From assembly GCF_004022425.1 (NCBI RefSeq), contig NZ_RBZY01000034.1:1-41691 (forward strand): 41,691 bases of DNA. Reading direction: 5' to 3'. Below are positions 28,694 through 36,497 of the stretch, one piece after another; the first letter of the stretch is position 1, and the number at the start of each line of letters is the position of its first letter. The notes beneath the pieces were generated by a model that was not told the origin of the DNA, did not search any database, and saw only the letters and a program-made list of their open reading frames with translations. Both the position numbers and the translations under genes were made by a program. The DNA comes from Microbacterium enclense (lineage in GTDB: Bacteria; Actinomycetota; Actinomycetes; Actinomycetales; Microbacteriaceae).

Positions 28694-29680
28694 TCAGGTT
28701 CGGCGTGACCGTGCCCGCGGGGGACGGCGGGACCTCATGATCGGCAGCCGCACCGTGCCCGTCGGGGCACCGTCCGACAGGAGTGCGACCTCGTCGGCGC
28801 TCCAGCCGTACGCATCCCGCACCCTCGCACCGAGCGTGGCGACGGGCGAGGCCAGCACGACCTCGACCCCTCGGACCACGCCGACCGCGTTCGGATCCAG
28901 ATCGTGCGCCGCTGCTTGCAGCTGGAGGACGAGCGTCCGCACACGCTCCTGACCATAGGCGGCGGATGCCAGGTGCCAGTCCCCGACGACCACGAGCGTG
29001 CCGGCCGGGCGGCGGCGTGTCGCCTCCAGCCGGGAACGACCGACGCTCAGCCACCCCACGCACACGATGACGACGGTCGCCACCACGACCCCGGTGATGA
29101 TCGCCGGGACGAAGAACGTCGCCGCGAGAACGGTGGCCGACCCCCACCCCGCGGTCAGCCCGACCAGCATGCGGACGAGCGAGTACACGGCGTACGAGCC
29201 ACCGATGACGGCGATGACGCGCAGCGGCTGCGCCGGCTCGACGGGCGAGCGGAGGGCTGCCCACGCGCAGGCCACGCACGCCACCGCGACGGCGACACCC
29301 CGGACGATGAGGGGCGTCGGCTGCGGCACGGTCGTGGACACCACCGCGACGGTCACCGTCAGGGCGAATGCCAGCACCCCGGGTTCGAGGGCTCGACGCT
29401 CGGTCAGGACGCAGAGCCCCACGAAGAGGAGCGAGGGAGCCAGGACCATCGCGGTGTCGCCCATGACCTGGAAGAGGACGCCGCCCCCCGTGCGGGCGAC
29501 CACGTAGAGGGCGCACGCACTCACCACGCAGACGAAGAACCCCGTGGCGAAGCGGAGGAAGAGCCGCATGGTGCTCGGCCCGCCGAGATGGGGGAGAGCG
29601 ACGAAGAGGACGCTGGACACGACGGCGACGCTGACTGCGAGCAACGCCACCGACAGGTCCACGGCACCCTCACCCCTCAT
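28694..29680 (-). CDS. Membrane protein with possible degenerate GGDEF-like tail
   Basis: A 328-aa protein not recognised with confidence. Residues ~5-220 form seven or so hydrophobic helices, like the sensor regions of membrane diguanylate cyclases. After RRRPAG comes a ~75-residue soluble segment. TLVVVGDWHLASAAYGQERV lines up by eye with the D-x-D-x-F-K-x-I-N-D-x-Y-G strand-helix of GGDEF domains, and VGVVRGVEVVLASP with the GGDEF hairpin. The signature itself reads RGVEV, and the DPLTGLxNR start of the domain is missing. If related, it is catalytically dead. The end is basic (RSRRPPRARSRR). GGAG lies 7 nt before the ATG at 29680; a GTG at 29662 is possible. Confidence 0.55.
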   Translation of the reverse strand: MRGEGAVDLSVALLAVSVAVVSSVLFVALPHLGGPSTMRLFLRFATGFFVCVVSACALYVVARTGGGVLFQVMGDTAMVLAPSLLFVGLCVLTERRALEPGVLAFALTVTVAVVSTTVPQPTPLIVRGVAVAVACVACAWAALRSPVEPAQPLRVIAVIGGSYAVYSLVRMLVGLTAGWGSATVLAATFFVPAIITGVVVATVVIVCVGWLSVGRSRLEATRRRPAGTLVVVGDWHLASAAYGQERVRTLVLQLQAAAHDLDPNAVGVVRGVEVVLASPVATLGARVRDAYGWSADEVALLSDGAPTGTVRLPIMRSRRPPRARSRRT

Positions 29681-29713
29681 TCGCCACTCCGAGGCGGGCG
29701 GCGGCGAGGATTC

Positions 29714-29719
29714 AGCGTA
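29714..29719 (-). promoter_or_regulatory. -10 box (TACGCT) of the membrane-protein gene
   Basis: TACGCT on the minus strand would start transcription about 27 nt before the ATG at 29680. Confidence 0.4.
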
Positions 29720-29787
29720 GCCCGCGAGACGGATCCGCGGAGGCCGTTCACCTGCCCCTTGACCGGAAGCGGCCCGGCCGTTCGTTC

Positions 29788-29793
29788 TACGCT
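29788..29793 (+). promoter_or_regulatory. -10 box (TACGCT), leaderless GNAT gene
   Basis: TACGCT, 6 nt, GTG at 29800. No Shine-Dalgarno. Confidence 0.6.
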
Positions 29794-29799
29794 CGTCGA

Positions 29800-30285
29800 G
29801 TGGACTTCATGCTCGAGCGGGTGGACCTCGACGACCCGCGGGCCGTCGCGCTGCGCGGCATCCTGGAGGTCGATCTCGACGAGCGCTACCGCGACGTCGA
29901 CGCCGACGACCCGCCGGGCAGGGCCGATGAGCGCGCGCGAGCGCTGGCCGTGCACGCGGAGGAGGTCGTCGCGACCGTCGTGGCGGTGGATGCCGGCGGC
30001 ACCGCGCTCGGACACGTGATGCTGCGCCGTCTCGGCGACGAGTGGGAGCTGAAACGCCTGATCGTCACCGCCGCCGCGCGCCGACGGGGTGTGGGCCGCG
30101 CGCTGACGGACGCCGTTGTCGCGACGGCACGAGAGGGCGGTGCTCACCGCGTGATCCTGCAGAGCGGACGGATGCAACCCGAGTCGCTCGCGCTGTACGA
30201 GCGCGCGGGCTTCACCCCGATCCCCGTATATGAGCCCTACATCGCGACGATGCCCGACTCGCTGTGCTTCGAGCGGGTGCTCTGA
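29800..30285 (+). CDS. GNAT family N-acetyltransferase
   Basis: A 161-aa acetyl-CoA-dependent acyltransferase. Motif A is complete: ELKRLIVTAAARRRGVGRALTDAVV, with the RRRGVG pyrophosphate loop at ~90-95. Motif B follows as QPESLALYERAGFTPIPVYEPY. Length is that of a single GNAT domain. Substrate unknown. The GTG at 29800 was chosen because of the leaderless spacing; the ATG three codons later would also fit the family. It is divergent from the membrane-protein gene and convergent with the thiamine-precursor transporter operon, whose last stop is 18 nt away. Confidence 0.87.
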   Translation: MDFMLERVDLDDPRAVALRGILEVDLDERYRDVDADDPPGRADERARALAVHAEEVVATVVAVDAGGTALGHVMLRRLGDEWELKRLIVTAAARRRGVGRALTDAVVATAREGGAHRVILQSGRMQPESLALYERAGFTPIPVYEPYIATMPDSLCFERVL

Positions 30286-30303
30286 CTCCCCCACGTCGCC
30301 ACC

Positions 30304-31092
30304 TCACCCGCCGACGAAGCGGAAGGCCCCGGTGGTCACGGCGGCGGTGAGCGCGACGCCGATCAGCAGGACCGCTCCGCTGAGCGCGACGCCGTCGCGC
30401 GGGTGCAGACGCGAGGGCCGCGACCAGGTGCGTTCGATCGGCGCCCCGAATCCGCGGGCCTCCATCGCGGTCGCCAAGGTCGTGCCGCGGCGGACGGCGA
30501 ACACCAGCAGCACGAAAGCCATGCCGAGGAAGCGCCGCACGGCTCCGCGGTCGCCGAGACCGCGGGCGCGGCGAGCGAGCGTCATGGTGCGCCAGTCGTC
30601 GACGAACAGCCCGACCGTGCGGGCACCGGCGAGGACGCCGAGGACGAACCGGCTCGGCAGCTTCGCGACCTGCGCGAGCGCGTCGGCGAGCTCGGTCGGA
30701 TCGGTGCGCCCGAACAGCAGGATCGTCGGCAGGCCCAGCGCGAGCACGCGCAACATGACCGCGAGCGACAGCGCGATGGAGTCGTCGCTGACCGTGGCGA
30801 ACAGGAACTGGCCGTAGACGGTGCCCCCCGGCTTGGCGTACAGCAGCATGCTCACCCCGGCGACGGGGGCGAACACGACGATGGGCACCAGCCGCCGCGC
30901 GACGGTCCCGACCGCCAGCCCGGTCAGCGGAAGGCACGCGAGCTCGAGCACGATCGCGACCGAGGCGCTGACGGGGTCGAGGGTGGCGAACAGCGGAATC
31001 GACAGCACGAGTGCGATGAGGATCTTCGTCACCGGGTTGACCCCGTCGAGCCAGGCTCCGGCCCGCTCGGCCACGGCGACCTCCGCGCTCAT
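30304..31092 (-). CDS. ykoC: ECF transporter T component (YkoC)
   Basis: A 262-aa energy-coupling membrane subunit that links the ATPase to the substrate-binding S protein. The opening AWLDGVNPVTKILIALVLSIPL is typical of EcfT. The two Ala-Arg-Gly coupling helices are present as LARRARGLG and AMEARGFGAP, which contact the ATPase grooves. About five or six membrane helices. Its start overlaps the ATPase stop by 4 nt (ATGA). Third gene of the TPP-riboswitch-controlled ykoEDC operon. Confidence 0.88.
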   Translation of the reverse strand: MSAEVAVAERAGAWLDGVNPVTKILIALVLSIPLFATLDPVSASVAIVLELACLPLTGLAVGTVARRLVPIVVFAPVAGVSMLLYAKPGGTVYGQFLFATVSDDSIALSLAVMLRVLALGLPTILLFGRTDPTELADALAQVAKLPSRFVLGVLAGARTVGLFVDDWRTMTLARRARGLGDRGAVRRFLGMAFVLLVFAVRRGTTLATAMEARGFGAPIERTWSRPSRLHPRDGVALSGAVLLIGVALTAAVTTGAFRFVGG

Positions 31093-32540
31093 GCCGCGCC
31101 CCCGAGCGCGATGCGGTGCTGGCCGAGGTGGTGGATGACGTCGGCATCGTGCGTGACGGCGACGACGGTGCGCCCGCGCGCGATCTCGCGCTGCAGCAGG
31201 GCGACGAGCTCGCTCCAGCCGCGGCGATCCTGACCGAAGGTCGGTTCGTCGAGCACGATCACGGCGGGCGACGACGCCAGGACGGTCGCGACCGACAGTC
31301 GACGCTTCTGACCGCCCGAGAGGGTGAACGGATGGGCTTCGGCGAGGGATGCCAGATCGAGCCGTTCGAGCAGGTCGTCGACGATCGCGTCGACCTCGGC
31401 CGCCGGCATCCTGAGGGCCCGGGGTCCGACCGCGAGTTCTTCGCGCAGCGTCGAGGCGAGGAACTGGTGCTCGGGTTCCTGGAACACCGTGCCGATGCGG
31501 GTGAGGAGTTCCGTCGAGCGCCAGCGCGAGGGACGCCGGACACCCCTGGTGGCGAGCGCGGGCGTCGCCGCGACTTCCCCGGCGAGCTCGGGCAGAAGCC
31601 CGGCGAGGGTCAGCGCGAGCGTCGACTTGCCCGCGCCGTTCGGGCCGGTCACGACCGTTCCGGCACCTTCGGGGATCACGACGTCCAGTCCCGCCCGCAC
31701 GGGTGCGCGGCGGTCGCGACCGATCGCGAGAGCGGACGCCGAGAGCGCGGCATCCATCGGCGGGGCGACCGGAGCGAGCACCGGCAGGTCGATCGGACGA
31801 CCCGGCACCCACACACCGGCCGCGGCGAGCGCCGCGCCGTGCTCCGCGAACACCCACGCGGGCGGACCGTCGGCGAGGAGTCCCCCGCTGCGCGCCAGCA
31901 CGATCACGCGCGTCACCAGGTCGGCCCAGACGGCGGTGCGATGCTCGATGAGGACGAGGGTCGTCTCGTCGCGCGTGACCACCCGTTCCACCGCCGACCT
32001 CACCTCGCGCACGCCGTCGGGGTCGAGGTTCGCCGTGGGTTCGTCCAGCAGCAGGAGCCCCGGACGCATCGCCAGCACGCCGGCGAGCGCGAGTCGCTGC
32101 TTCTGGCCGCCCGACAACGCCTTCGTCGGCCGATCGAGCGGCACATCGAGACCCACGGATGCCAACGCCTCGGCGACCCGTGAGGGAATGGCATCCGCCG
32201 GTAGACCGAGGTTCTCGCAGCCGAAGGCGACGTCGTCGCCGACCTTCGACAGCACGACCCCCGACTCGGGGTCCTGCAGGACGAGGCCGATGCGGCCGCG
32301 CTGCGCCTCGGGAGGCTGACCGTCGACGAGGATGCGACCCGTGGCCACACCCTCGTCGCTGCCCCCGAGGAGGCCGGCGAGCCCGGCGAGGAGCGTCGAC
32401 TTGCCCGCCCCGGACGCGCCGAGGAGCAGCACCCGCTCCCCCGGTTCGATCGTGAGGTCGACGTCGGCCGTGGCGGGCAGCCGGCGACCGGCGTAGCGCC
32501 ACCCCCAGCCGTCGACCTCGACGCGTGCCGGATGCGGCAT
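31089..32540 (-). CDS. ykoD: ECF transporter duplicated ATPase (YkoD)
   Basis: A 483-aa protein with two ABC ATPase domains in one chain. The first half has Walker A GASGAGKST, signature LSGGQKQR and Walker B LLLLDEPT. The second half has GPNGAGKST, LSGGQKRR and VIVLDEPT. Q-loops (VLQDPE, VFQEPE) and H-loops (LIEHRT, VTHDAD) are all present, so both sites look active. This A1-A2 fusion is characteristic of YkoD and related ECF transporters. It powers uptake of the thiamine precursor hydroxymethylpyrimidine (HMP) or thiamine. Start at 32540 (ATG), overlapping the ykoE stop by 1 nt. Confidence 0.92.
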   Translation of the reverse strand: MPHPARVEVDGWGWRYAGRRLPATADVDLTIEPGERVLLLGASGAGKSTLLAGLAGLLGGSDEGVATGRILVDGQPPEAQRGRIGLVLQDPESGVVLSKVGDDVAFGCENLGLPADAIPSRVAEALASVGLDVPLDRPTKALSGGQKQRLALAGVLAMRPGLLLLDEPTANLDPDGVREVRSAVERVVTRDETTLVLIEHRTAVWADLVTRVIVLARSGGLLADGPPAWVFAEHGAALAAAGVWVPGRPIDLPVLAPVAPPMDAALSASALAIGRDRRAPVRAGLDVVIPEGAGTVVTGPNGAGKSTLALTLAGLLPELAGEVAATPALATRGVRRPSRWRSTELLTRIGTVFQEPEHQFLASTLREELAVGPRALRMPAAEVDAIVDDLLERLDLASLAEAHPFTLSGGQKRRLSVATVLASSPAVIVLDEPTFGQDRRGWSELVALLQREIARGRTVVAVTHDADVIHHLGQHRIALGGAA

Positions 32541-33169
32541 CAGACCTCGCGGCGGCGTTCGCGTCCCGCGGCGAAGCGGCTGAGGGCGCCGCTCGCGGCG
32601 AGCGCCCGCACGAGCAGCCAGCCCACCACACCGCCGAGTACGGCGCCGGAGACGACGAGCGTGCCGAGGTAGAGGAGGTTGAACTCGGCGGTCTTGACGA
32701 TGTTGCCCGTGAAGAACTCCAACACCCACGCCCCGACACCGGCCCCCGCGCCGGCGAGCATCGCCACCGGGAGCGAGAAGCGGAGGTAGAGGAACGCGAG
32801 GAAGATCAGCTCGGCGCCCAGTCCCTGCGCGAGGCCCGAGTAGATCGTGCTGATGCCCCACACGTTGCCGATGAGGGCCGAGACGATCGCCGCGATGAGT
32901 TCGACGAGCAGCGCCGCCCCGGGCTTGCGGATGATCAGACCGCCGACCACGCCGCCGAGCAGCCAGATCCCCACGGCGATGCCGCCGAGGCCGGGCGTGA
33001 GGCCGTCCATCGCGGCGAACCAGACGCCGCCGACGGTGTTCCAGCCCCAGAAGACGAGGCCGATCGCGACGCCCAGAACGGCGGCGACGACGATGTCGAC
33101 GACGCGCCAGCGGAAGCGGTCGGACGTGGCGACGGCCGGGGCCGTCCGGGCAGACGTGGACGTGTGCAT
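32540..33169 (-). CDS. ykoE: ECF transporter S component (YkoE, HMP/thiamine)
   Basis: A 209-aa membrane protein with about six hydrophobic helices, the substrate-binding subunit of a dedicated ECF transporter. FRWRVVDIVVAAVLGVAIGLVF opens the first helix, followed by WNTVGGVWFAAMDGLTPGLGGIAVGIW and the YSGLAQGLGAELIFLAF stretch typical of YkoE. The TPP riboswitch directly upstream, and the downstream ykoD/ykoC genes, assign it to thiamine-precursor (HMP) or thiamine uptake. GGGAGGAG, the 3' end of the riboswitch, is the ribosome binding site, so ligand binding should block translation. First gene of ykoEDC. Confidence 0.92.
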   Translation of the reverse strand: MHTSTSARTAPAVATSDRFRWRVVDIVVAAVLGVAIGLVFWGWNTVGGVWFAAMDGLTPGLGGIAVGIWLLGGVVGGLIIRKPGAALLVELIAAIVSALIGNVWGISTIYSGLAQGLGAELIFLAFLYLRFSLPVAMLAGAGAGVGAWVLEFFTGNIVKTAEFNLLYLGTLVVSGAVLGGVVGWLLVRALAASGALSRFAAGRERRREV

Positions 33170-33175
33170 TTCGCT

Positions 33176-33262
33176 CCTCCCTGCGCCGGCATGATCCGGA
33201 TCAGGTTCGACGGTCGAAGCGTGGGTCGCTTCCTCTCAGCCCGGCTCACCGGACTCCCGTGG
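33176..33262 (-). promoter_or_regulatory. TPP riboswitch upstream of ykoEDC
   Basis: On the minus strand the conserved thi-box parts occur in order: GGGAGTCCGG, GGGCTGAGAGG, then a variable arm, then ACCTGATCCGGATCATGCC, GGCGCAGGGAGG. The Shine-Dalgarno lies in its last bases, 7 nt before the ATG. This indicates translational repression by thiamine pyrophosphate. Confidence 0.95.
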
Positions 33263-33274
33263 TTGTGAAACCCG

Positions 33275-33280
33275 AGTATA
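33275..33280 (-). promoter_or_regulatory. -10 box (TATACT) of ykoEDC
   Basis: TATACT, close to the full consensus, would place the transcript start near 33268, just before the first riboswitch stem. Confidence 0.6.
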
Positions 33281-33295
33281 GGCCGGTGCCCGGGG

Positions 33296-33301
33296 TAGCG
33301 T
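33296..33301 (+). promoter_or_regulatory. -10 box (TAGCGT), leaderless carboxypeptidase gene
   Basis: TAGCGT, 6 nt, GTG at 33308. Back-to-back with the ykoEDC promoter. Confidence 0.6.
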
Positions 33302-33307
33302 GGGCGA

Positions 33308-34831
33308 GTGCACGATGCGACCCCGGCCACGAGGCGTGAGCTGCGTGACCAGGTCCCTCCGCCGACCGAAGCGGATGCGGTGCCCGAGGTGCCGGCGTCC
33401 GCCGCAGCGCCCGACTCCGTCGCCGCCGGGTCGGCCGTGCCGGTCGCGCCCGCCGATTCCACGCCCGGCGATTCCGCGCCCACCGAGCGCACCCTCATCG
33501 GCGAACCGATCGCTCTGACGTGGGTCGACCCCGAGGCCGCCGCCTCTCCGCGCCCGACCCCCGAGTTCACGCTCGAGACCTGGCGCCCGCGGGTGCCCGA
33601 CCTCCTCGCCGGTCGCCGGAGACGGGCGCTGCGACCCGCCACCGTCATCCCGCCCCTGCTTCTGCTGCTGCTCGTCGCGGCCTACGCCGCGGTCACCCTG
33701 CTGTGGCCGCTGAACGCCGTGCCGCCGAAGGTCACCCCCCTCGCCGTCCAGCCCGCCGCCGCGCCGGACGCCGCTCCCGCGTGGCCCGGCGAGGGCGAGG
33801 CGGCGATCGCGGTGCAGGGCATGCCCGGCGTGCTGTCGTCGGCCGATGCTCCCGAGTCGATCGCGAGCATCACCAAGGTCGTCACGGCGCTGCTCGTGCT
33901 CGAACGCCTTCCGCTGGCCCCCGGCGAGCAGGGCCCGACCTATGCCTTCACGCAGGCCGACAGCGACGACTACTGGCAGTACCGCTTCCGCGGCGAGTCG
34001 TCCCTCGACGTCCCGGTGGACGGAACGCTCACCGAGCTGCAGATGCTCCAGGGCATGCTCATCGCCTCGGCCAACAACTACGCCCAGCGGCTGGCATCCG
34101 ATCTCTGGCCCTCCAACGCCGACTTCGTCGCCGCGGCCGATCGCTACCTCACCGAGCGCGGCATCTCGGGTATCACGATCGTCAATCCCACGGGCATCGA
34201 GGAGGGCAACACCGCGACTCCCACGGCCCTCATCGCCCTCGCCGAGAAGGCGCTGCAGAACCCCGTGATCGCCGAGATCGTGCGCACGCCCGAGCTGTCA
34301 CTGCCGGGCGCGGGATCGTTCCGAAACGGCAATCAACTGCTCGCCGACCCCGGTGTCGTCGGCATCAAGACCGGGACCCTGGATGCCTGGAACCTGCTGT
34401 CGGCGAAAGATCTGACGGTCGGCGGGGTGACGGTGCGCACGTACGCGGCGGTGCTCGGACAGCCCGGTCCGGACGAGCGCGACCTGGCCAGTCGCGTCCT
34501 CTACGCCCGCCTCGAGGAAGAGGTGCGCCTGCGGACCTCGCTGCCCGCGGGAACCGCCGTCGGCACCGTCTCGACACTGTGGGGCGAGAACGTCTCGCTC
34601 GTCACGGCGGACGACGCGCAGAACGTGCTGTGGAACGGCGCCAGCGCCACCCCCGCGACGTCGTTCACCCTCGGCGAGGCGCGCGACGCCGGCGACACCG
34701 TCGGCGAGCTGATCACCACCGGGCCCCTGGATGCCGCGACCGTCGACGTGCAGCTGCAGACCGACATCGCGCCGCCCAGCCCCTGGTGGCGGCTGACCCA
34801 CCCGCTCGACCTCTTCGGGTTGAACGACTGA
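33308..34831 (+). CDS. Membrane-anchored D-Ala-D-Ala carboxypeptidase
   Basis: A 507-aa penicillin-binding protein of the DacA/S11 type that removes the terminal D-Ala from peptidoglycan stem peptides. Residues 1-110 are a cytoplasmic Ala/Pro-rich region ending in RRRR. One helix follows (~113-133), making a type II anchor. The extracellular catalytic domain has all three motifs: S187-x-x-K190 (SITK), S254-A-N256 and K354-T-G356, with the nucleophile S187. The C-terminal ~130 residues look like the extra beta domain of S11 enzymes. GTG start in leaderless register. It is divergent from ykoEDC and convergent with the esterase gene. Confidence 0.9.
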   Translation: MHDATPATRRELRDQVPPPTEADAVPEVPASAAAPDSVAAGSAVPVAPADSTPGDSAPTERTLIGEPIALTWVDPEAAASPRPTPEFTLETWRPRVPDLLAGRRRRALRPATVIPPLLLLLLVAAYAAVTLLWPLNAVPPKVTPLAVQPAAAPDAAPAWPGEGEAAIAVQGMPGVLSSADAPESIASITKVVTALLVLERLPLAPGEQGPTYAFTQADSDDYWQYRFRGESSLDVPVDGTLTELQMLQGMLIASANNYAQRLASDLWPSNADFVAAADRYLTERGISGITIVNPTGIEEGNTATPTALIALAEKALQNPVIAEIVRTPELSLPGAGSFRNGNQLLADPGVVGIKTGTLDAWNLLSAKDLTVGGVTVRTYAAVLGQPGPDERDLASRVLYARLEEEVRLRTSLPAGTAVGTVSTLWGENVSLVTADDAQNVLWNGASATPATSFTLGEARDAGDTVGELITTGPLDAATVDVQLQTDIAPPSPWWRLTHPLDLFGLND

Positions 34832-34900
34832 GAGTCGGCCGGCTGCCGTGCGTCCAATATTCGCCGGGATGACAGGTTCCGCCGAGAGTACGTCGTGATA

Positions 34901-34952
34901 GTCAGATACGTGCTGTCCGCCGCGCATTGACGACGGACAGCACGTATCTGAC
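34901..34952. repeat. Perfect 19-bp-arm palindrome between convergent genes
   Basis: GTCAGATACGTGCTGTCCG (34901-34919) is exactly complementary to 34934-34952, with a 14-nt loop. It ends 6 nt before the esterase stop codon. No U-tract. The arm sequence is unrelated to the other palindromes here. Confidence 0.75.
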
Positions 34953-34958
34953 GCTGCG

Positions 34959-36218
34959 TTAATCGAGACCGAGAACGGACACAGCCGCGTCCGTCGTCGC
35001 GGACGCAACGACGAGGGCGACGTCGAATGTGCGTGCCGTTATCTGCGCGGTGGCGCTCTGCGACCGGATCATCAGGGGGCGATCGTCGCCGACTGCCTCG
35101 CAGAGAACAATGGCCGTGCGTGCTGGTCGCAGCACACCGGCGCATGCAGCCTCCACGCTGAGCTCGCTGAGCGCGGCGGCATCCACTCGCTCTACGCGGA
35201 AACCAACGTCGGTCGCGGCGGGGAATGCCATCTCGGGCACCTTCTCGTCAGCGTGAGTGAGGGCCATGGCGAGGTACCCGGTGCCGAGCGAATCGGCGAG
35301 CAGACTGCCTGCTGGGTGCGCGGTCAGCACACCGTCGAACCGGACTGGCGTCTTCTGGATGTGGTTATTGTGCGCGACATATGCGATCCGCTCGCCGTCC
35401 GCGAGCGTCTCGACTGCATCCCTGATGCGCTGGGCGACGTACACCTCACGAATCGTCGTGTCGTCACTGCGTCCCGCGCCGGAAAATAGGTCAGCCACTG
35501 CTCGCAGCATGACATCTGTTGTCGCGGCCGCCTCGATGAGGGCGCTGGCTTCCTGCCAAAGGCTGGCATCGGCGTCCGCTCGATGTACTGCGGCAAGCGC
35601 ATCGACCCTGGCTCGCAGTCGGGTCAGGTGCACGGTGAGTGAATCCTGAACATCCTGTTCGAGCGCGAGCCATGACATGGCACTCGCTGCCGCCGAGCCT
35701 CCCTGGACCCGTGCCGCCAGCTTGCTCGTCGCGTGTACGAGCTCCGAGGAGCCGGGATCGATTCTGGCGAGCACGCCCACGAGCGGTGCGACGCTCGGCG
35801 CAATCGAGAGGGAGTTTGGCAAGTCAACACCGAGTACGCGCAGACCATGGTTCTGCGGCAGCCGGCGGCGAAGGTCGTCGAGGAACGTTCCGTAGAGCGC
35901 TGTGGTCAGCGGCCCGACCAGCGTATGCAACTCCTCGGGCCGCTTCCTCCCGAGCCATTGCTGGACGAGGGGCGCCTCGTCGCGACCGATTTCGAGGGCG
36001 ACGGTCCCGACTCCGGCGTCCCGGATGAGCGATTCGACGAGGCTCGCTCGTGCCGCGTTGAACTCAGCGACGAAGTGCGCCGACTCTCCCACTCCGATAA
36101 CTCGGGCAGGAAAGACGCGTTCTCGCAGTCTCGCGTCTGCGAGAGGACGTCGTTCGTCCCAGACGTCGGCGGTGAGGAACGGTGCCGCGGACGCGGCGGA
36201 ATGAGGGCGGTTGGACAT
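34959..36218 (-). CDS. Erythromycin esterase family protein
   Basis: A 419-aa hydrolase of the Ere family, some of whose members open the lactone ring of 14-membered macrolides; others act on unknown esters. The catalytic region RVIGVGESAHFVAEFNAAR has E45 and H48, with E76 in VALEIGRDE. AYVAHNNHIQ gives the paired histidines three residues apart seen in EreB-type enzymes. Length agrees with the family. The start at 36218 has AAGGAG seven nt upstream; the frame is open further up but lacks family features. Base composition is less GC-rich than the neighbours and codon use is more relaxed, suggesting acquisition. The leader upstream has a short open frame and nested stems. Macrolide resistance is possible but unproven. 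Confidence 0.8.
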   Translation of the reverse strand: MSNRPHSAASAAPFLTADVWDERRPLADARLRERVFPARVIGVGESAHFVAEFNAARASLVESLIRDAGVGTVALEIGRDEAPLVQQWLGRKRPEELHTLVGPLTTALYGTFLDDLRRRLPQNHGLRVLGVDLPNSLSIAPSVAPLVGVLARIDPGSSELVHATSKLAARVQGGSAAASAMSWLALEQDVQDSLTVHLTRLRARVDALAAVHRADADASLWQEASALIEAAATTDVMLRAVADLFSGAGRSDDTTIREVYVAQRIRDAVETLADGERIAYVAHNNHIQKTPVRFDGVLTAHPAGSLLADSLGTGYLAMALTHADEKVPEMAFPAATDVGFRVERVDAAALSELSVEAACAGVLRPARTAIVLCEAVGDDRPLMIRSQSATAQITARTFDVALVVASATTDAAVSVLGLD

Positions 36219-36327
36219 GGAAGCACTCCTTGAATCAGAAACGGCATGCGAAGGAGACCGGACGAGCCGGTCGGGACAACGCAATGCCGAATCAGAGCAG
36301 GATGCTTGCAATCACCTTTCGATCGTA
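36219..36327 (-). promoter_or_regulatory. Possible attenuator leader of the esterase gene
   Basis: Reading the minus strand: TACGAT (36327-36322), 6 nt, then GTG opening a 7-codon frame MIASILL-stop (36315-36292). Next come GGCATTGCG and CGCATGCC as partly complementary outer arms around a 6-bp hairpin GACCGG/CCGGTC (36256-36272). CTGATTC occurs twice, and then the Shine-Dalgarno AAGGAG before the ATG. The layout resembles macrolide-inducible leaders, but it is an inference from structure only. Confidence 0.4.
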
Positions 36328-36485
36328 GCCATACCGCGGCGACCCTGCGCGAGAGTCCGCCACCTTCCCCGCGGCCGCGCCGCGCCATCACACTCACCAG
36401 AAGCGCGACTCCTCCACCGTCCTCGCCCGATGGCATCCACCCCCAGAAGGGCATGCGGACCGGGGGCAATGTCGGAGGTCGTCGT

Positions 36486-36491
36486 TAGCAT
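36486..36491 (+). promoter_or_regulatory. -10 box (TAGCAT), leaderless HNH gene
   Basis: TAGCAT, 6 nt, ATG at 36498. Confidence 0.55.
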
Positions 36492-36497
36492 GCACAC

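Noticed and set aside
36219..36311. Longer start of the esterase gene at a TTG
   Set aside because: The added residues are not family-like, and AAGGAG supports the ATG at 36218.
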